Shown piece by piece: positions 60,509 to 64,000 of a stretch of 64,000 nucleotides of DNA. The DNA lies in the NCBI RefSeq assembly GCF_001653235.2, contig NC_035790.1, forward strand, positions 8,060,001 through 8,124,000, given 5' to 3'. The DNA comes from Pochonia chlamydosporia 170 (Eukaryota; Ascomycota; Sordariomycetes; Hypocreales; Clavicipitaceae). The position numbers and the translations under genes are program-made. Under the pieces are notes generated by a model. The model was not told the DNA's origin and made no database searches. It saw nothing but the letters and a program-made list of their open reading frames with translations. How positions within the stretch are numbered: position 1 is the stretch's first letter; the number at the start of each line of letters is the position of its first letter.

Positions 60509-61400
60509 ATGGCTGATCCAGCAACGACGATGACCAACGACGAAACCGCACCAGCATGGAAACTCGCAGTGCAAGCCGGCCAACCAATGTGGTACATTGG
60601 CTACGGCTCCAACATGAAAGGAAGCTCAATGAAAAGCAGAAGCATCACACCGCTAGCCACCGAAGTCATCACAGTCCCAACACACTACGTCACGTTTGAC
60701 ATTTTCGGAGTTCCATACTCGGAGCCTTGTTACGCTAGTATTGCCGAATTTCCACATAACGGAAGCACGAAGCTAGATCTGATTCACAGCAACTATCGAA
60801 CACGAGTTCCAGCCCTCTGCGGCGTAGCACATCTTTTGACTCTCTCTGACTTTCATCGACTTCTGGTTACGGAGGGAAGTGGCGTTGTATACGACATTAT
60901 TACCGTTCAAGCGTATCGTCTGGACAACTCTAGAAAACCTGTTGGTTTGCCGTTTACGGGATATACTCTGAAGGCGAAGTGGCCGCAAAGACCGAATGGT
61001 ATCCCTAGTGCTCGTTACATGGTGCGTTCACATCCTCATAAACACGGTCGTAGTATTAATGAGATCATAGCGTCTGTTCATTGATGGAGCAAAGGAGAAC
61101 AAGTTCGGTAAGGAGTATATCGAGTATCTGGAGAACTTTCCTGCGTATCATAAGGTAGAAGGACCGGGGCGAACGTATGGACAGCTGGTGTTCGATCTTG
61201 GTTGGAGGCCATTCCTGAAAAGACTGATTCGATTGACGACGTGGAATGTGGACAAGGACGGAAACTGTCCTGTGTATATCGCATTCATTATTGTCTGGTT
61301 GTATAAGTTTATGTGGTTTTATCATGATAGAGTACATACGCATTTTTTTGGGAGAGGAGATGGTGGGAAACTGTATTGGAGAAGCAACAGACATGATTGA
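60509..61400 (+). CDS. gliK: Gamma-glutamylcyclotransferase-like protein with C-terminal membrane anchor, GliK-like
   Basis: Exons 60509-61021 and 61071-61400, 49-nt intron with an ATTAATG branch site, 280 aa. MWYIGYGSNMKGSSM (residues 27-41) is the substrate loop of the gamma-glutamylcyclotransferase fold; GVAHLLTLSDFHRL and EGSGVVYD (with the expected Glu) follow, then SARYM, a DGAKENKFGKEYIEYLENF helix and FDLGWRPF. The C-terminal VYIAFIIVWLYKFMWFYHDR is a probable membrane helix, usual in fungal homologues. In the gliotoxin route GliK removes the gamma-glutamyl groups from the bis-glutathione adduct. The neighbour GliJ-like gene converges on it with a 61-bp gap. Confidence 0.93.
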
Positions 61401-61461
61401 TTACTGGGTTGACGCAGATCTTCAATATAGACTTTTGACCGTAAAAGCATGATGCTCAGAT

Positions 61462-62897
61462 TTAAAGTAATCCTCGGACTTGCTTGACCTCATTTCGCAC
61501 GGATTCATCCCATATCTCCTCAATAGTATCCTGCAGCATTTCCGCATTATTGCTCTTCATCTCAGCCGACACCTCCTGAACGACATCAAGAACACGCAAG
61601 ACATTGAGGCCGACCAAATTCTTGACAGAACTTTCAGCAACGCCTCTTCGTAAGAGTTCCGCGATCAGAAATGGAAACTTGGACACGTCTTTCAACCCAG
61701 CCGGAGCATGCATCATGCCATCGAAGTCGGAGCCGATACCAACGTGTTCATATCCAATTCTTTCGCCTACATGCTGAATGTGGTCGGCTACTCTTTCGAG
61801 AGTCGGTTTGTCGGGGTCTGTTAGCTTGCAGAGAAAGGATACCATGAACACGCCGCCATTTGTCTTTAACATGTCCAAGATGTCATCGGGGCTATTTCTC
61901 GGGTGCTCGGTTATTGCAGAGCTGTTACGTGTCAGAGCAAGAGTATACAATTGAACGTCTGAGAAATATACCATGATGAGTGTGAGAAAATGACTGGTGC
62001 TTTGGACACTGCCAAAGCGTGCCGTTGAACATCAACAGACGTGTGCGAGAGGTCGACTATCCTGGAAGTAAAACGTGAGTACTAGGGTGGTAGGCTAGGA
62101 TGGTGATACTTACATCCCAATGCGATTCATCTCTTTCACAATCGCGACACCCTGTTCAGATAATCCATTGTGTGCCGGCCCGGAGGAGTTCTGGAGTTAT
62201 ATTAGCATACTTTCAATGTAGACATGTCAGCCCTCAGCATACCGTCGAATCAGCATATAAGTTGTTATTATCATGCGTCAAAGTAATATACCGGACCCCC
62301 AGTCTGTGAAAGTTTCTCATGACACTAGCACTGTTGGCAATTTGATGTAAGCCCTCAATCCCAATCAAGCTGGCGACACGTCCAGAATTGAAGACGTCCC
62401 AAACCTCAGTCGAGGTTCGTGCGAGGCCAAGGCGCTCAGGATATTTGTCAAGCAGGGTGTGTATAATATCGATTTGCTGCAAAGTGTCTCTGAGGCGCTC
62501 TAGATGGGCTGCCGTTAAAAAGTCATTCTCGGCATTCGCAGCTGGGCTAAGGACAAGTCGTGATTAGCCCTCGACAATTTGCATTACCAAGATATTCGCA
62601 TACCACGGTACGTAGGCACTCCAAAATACGCCTCCTACGAAGCCTTCTTGTAGACGTGTGAGGTCCGTGTGGGCAATGGGCATGTTGTGGGCGTCTACTT
62701 CTGGATCGGCCGCTCGCCCCAAGTACCAGCCGCGAATCATGAATGGAAAGTCATTGTGCCCATCTGAAGGATGTTAGACTGGAACGTCGAGTATTCCGTA
62801 GACGATACTTACCGATCAAGGGGACCTCAGAGAGAAGCTTTTTCGCGCGAGCCAGGTTGTCTTCTGATGACGTATTGGATGACATATTGGATGACAT
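61462..62897 (-). CDS. gliJ: Membrane dipeptidase-family peptidase (M19), GliJ-like
   Basis: Exons 62897-62813, 62763-62604, 62546-62243, 62190-62114, 62061-61972 and 61921-61462; introns 49-57 nt; 391 aa, continuous phase. All zinc ligands of the renal-dipeptidase family are visible: DGHNDFP (HxD), LIGIEGLHQ (bridging Glu), YITLTHDNNN, VIFSHSS and GIGSDFDG. After GliK removes glutamate, GliJ hydrolyses the Cys-Gly bonds to leave the bis-cysteinyl adduct. No signal peptide is seen, in keeping with an intracellular biosynthetic role rather than the secreted mammalian enzyme. Confidence 0.95.
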
Positions 62898-63165
62898 CGT
62901 GAGGAACAGGAAGGGCTTTGGTTGCAAGGATTGTGTGTAAGGCTTGGTGAGTATGAGAATTTGCAAATTAGTTTTAAAGAAAACGTAGGTGGAGCGTCTT
63001 TTATGGGATGATAGGACATTAAGTAAAGGATCGACGTCAGGCAGTTTAGCACCAGTGACGACCTGATCCCGTTCAACGGCATTTTAGATTCCAAGTTTAT
63101 CTTTCATTGAACCAGTCAACAATGACTGAGTAGAAATTACGTTTTTAAATCCTCAAATCAGACAT
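62898..63165. other. gliJ promoter and gliG 3' flank
   Basis: 268 bp with no copy of the TCGGNNNCCGA palindrome that I could find, unlike the other ETP promoters. Confidence 0.5.
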
Positions 63166-63982
63166 TCACTCCCCAATGACAAGCTCCTTTCGGGAATTCA
63201 ATTCCGCATACGCCTTAGCCACCCCCGGCAGTTCAGCAATACGCTCACTCCAAGCCTTGAGCGCCGGGAAATCATTCTTGTCAATCCCCATACGAGCCGT
63301 CGTCGGGTCATCTACAAACGGGTATATGGAGATGTCTGCAATGGTTGGCCTGTCAGGCAACCCAATCCAATTTTGTCCCGGCTTTGACAAACGATCGTTC
63401 ATGATGCCAAACTGAACCACGAGGTCCTTATACATCCTGTACATCTTTAATATTTGCTATTTCCGCTGCCAGCGGTGTTACTCACTTCTCTTTTGCCTTG
63501 GGGTTCTGATCTTCCGGCTTTCGAATTTCGTACCAAACCCAGTACTTTGCAGTTGGGCTACATTCGTTTAGCAACTCCTCTCCCGATTCATGCCGCTAGA
63601 CCTACCCAAGTGATGCAGTCTCAAAAGTGAGCCAGTTTCCTATTTCCAGTTCCTCGGCAGCAGTAGAACCGCAGTAGTTCTTCTGCACGTCATACTTCTT
63701 CGCAATGTACTGCAGGATCTGCGAGCTGTCCCAGGATGTTACGCGCTGGCCGTCCTCTTCATCAATCATGGCGGGCACATATCTCTGGGGATGAATTTTG
63801 GTGAACCAGTCGGTTCGCGTTGCAGGCCCATCTAAGCACGGGGCATCATAATCTATGCCGAGACATTCTAGCAGGATGATTGGCTTTATCCAGTTCTGAT
63901 ACCTTCCTTCTACGACAAAGACGAGCGGCTTGTCGGGGATATCATTGTCCAGGGACTTGGCGGAGAGAATGTTGATAGGCAT
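63166..63982 (-). CDS. gliG: Glutathione S-transferase, GliG-like
   Basis: Exons 63982-63606, 63557-63486 and 63436-63166 (introns 48 and 49 nt), 239 aa, the usual size. The N-terminal thioredoxin fold shows VPAMIDEEDG (cis-Pro) and WDSSQILQYIAKKYD with the glutathione-contacting acidic/Ser pair; the C-terminal helical domain has RPTIADISIYPFVDD (N-cap box). GliG adds two glutathiones to the P450-activated diketopiperazine, the source of both sulfurs. The third exon begins after GTACAG at 63437, not at the ATG six bases earlier, because only that keeps phase. Its promoter lies beyond the right window edge. Start is ATG 63982; a TTG two codons earlier is not used. Confidence 0.94.
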
Positions 63983-64000
63983 TGTCAAGTGCGACCCAAG

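Noticed and set aside
1..64000. tRNA, rRNA or CRISPR features
   Set aside because: No cloverleaf with convincing A/B boxes, no rRNA-like stretch and no regularly spaced repeats were recognised; a tRNAscan/Infernal run would settle the RNAs.

Overview
The window is nuclear DNA of a filamentous ascomycete (Pezizomycotina, most likely a Sordariomycete; inference). Evidence: short GT-AG introns of about 48-140 nt with CTAAC/CTGAC-type branch sites, a Zn2Cys6 regulator, fungal Ty1/copia and Fot1/pogo elements, and very strong C-to-T/G-to-A decay of repeats (RIP-like), giving TpA-saturated DNA beside normal-GC genes. All gene models below were spliced by eye and checked for reading phase.

Layout. 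1-14.2 kb is a decayed transposon block: a Ty1/copia element cut by the left window edge (1-5015), a complete second Ty1/copia element (5531-11556, LTRs of 215 bp and a 5-bp target duplication), and a Fot1/pogo element with TIRs and TA duplication (12075-13936). At about 14.2 kb the composition switches abruptly to gene-type DNA.

14.7-31.5 kb is a proline/hydroxyproline catabolic cluster: a PrnX-type ornithine-cyclodeaminase-family reductase, proline dehydrogenase (prnD) and P5C dehydrogenase (prnC) read divergently, an FAD amine oxidase, an AAAP amino-acid transporter and a proline-racemase-superfamily enzyme with a Ser/Cys active-site pair. The racemase-family enzyme plus the PrnX-type reductase are the two enzyme types that turn trans-3-hydroxyproline into proline in bacteria, so the set may feed hydroxyproline or D-proline into glutamate. 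Two paralogous unknown membrane proteins bracket the cluster. A Zn2Cys6/fungal_trans regulator follows (32.1-34.8 kb).

34.8-38 kb is a second decayed repeat island with two large inverted-repeat (foldback/MITE-like) structures.

38.5-64 kb is an epipolythiodioxopiperazine (ETP, gliotoxin-type) biosynthetic cluster, probably continuing beyond the right edge: an ETHE1-type persulfide dioxygenase, a GliP-type NRPS (A-T-C-A-T-C-T), a GliC-type P450, a GliI-type C-S lyase, a class I methyltransferase, a secreted cysteine-rich protein, a GliM-type O-methyltransferase, a second P450 (GliF position), a GliT-type dithiol oxidase, GliK-type gamma-glutamylcyclotransferase, GliJ-type dipeptidase and GliG-type glutathione S-transferase. 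Together these would form a diketopiperazine, oxidise it, add two glutathiones, trim them to Cys-Gly/Cys, cleave C-S bonds and close the disulfide. No GliA-type transporter or typical GliZ lies inside the window. Five exact copies of the palindrome TCGGNNNCCGA were found, all in intergenic DNA of the ETP half and none in the proline half, which points to one cluster regulator and includes the cysteine-rich secreted protein in that regulon.
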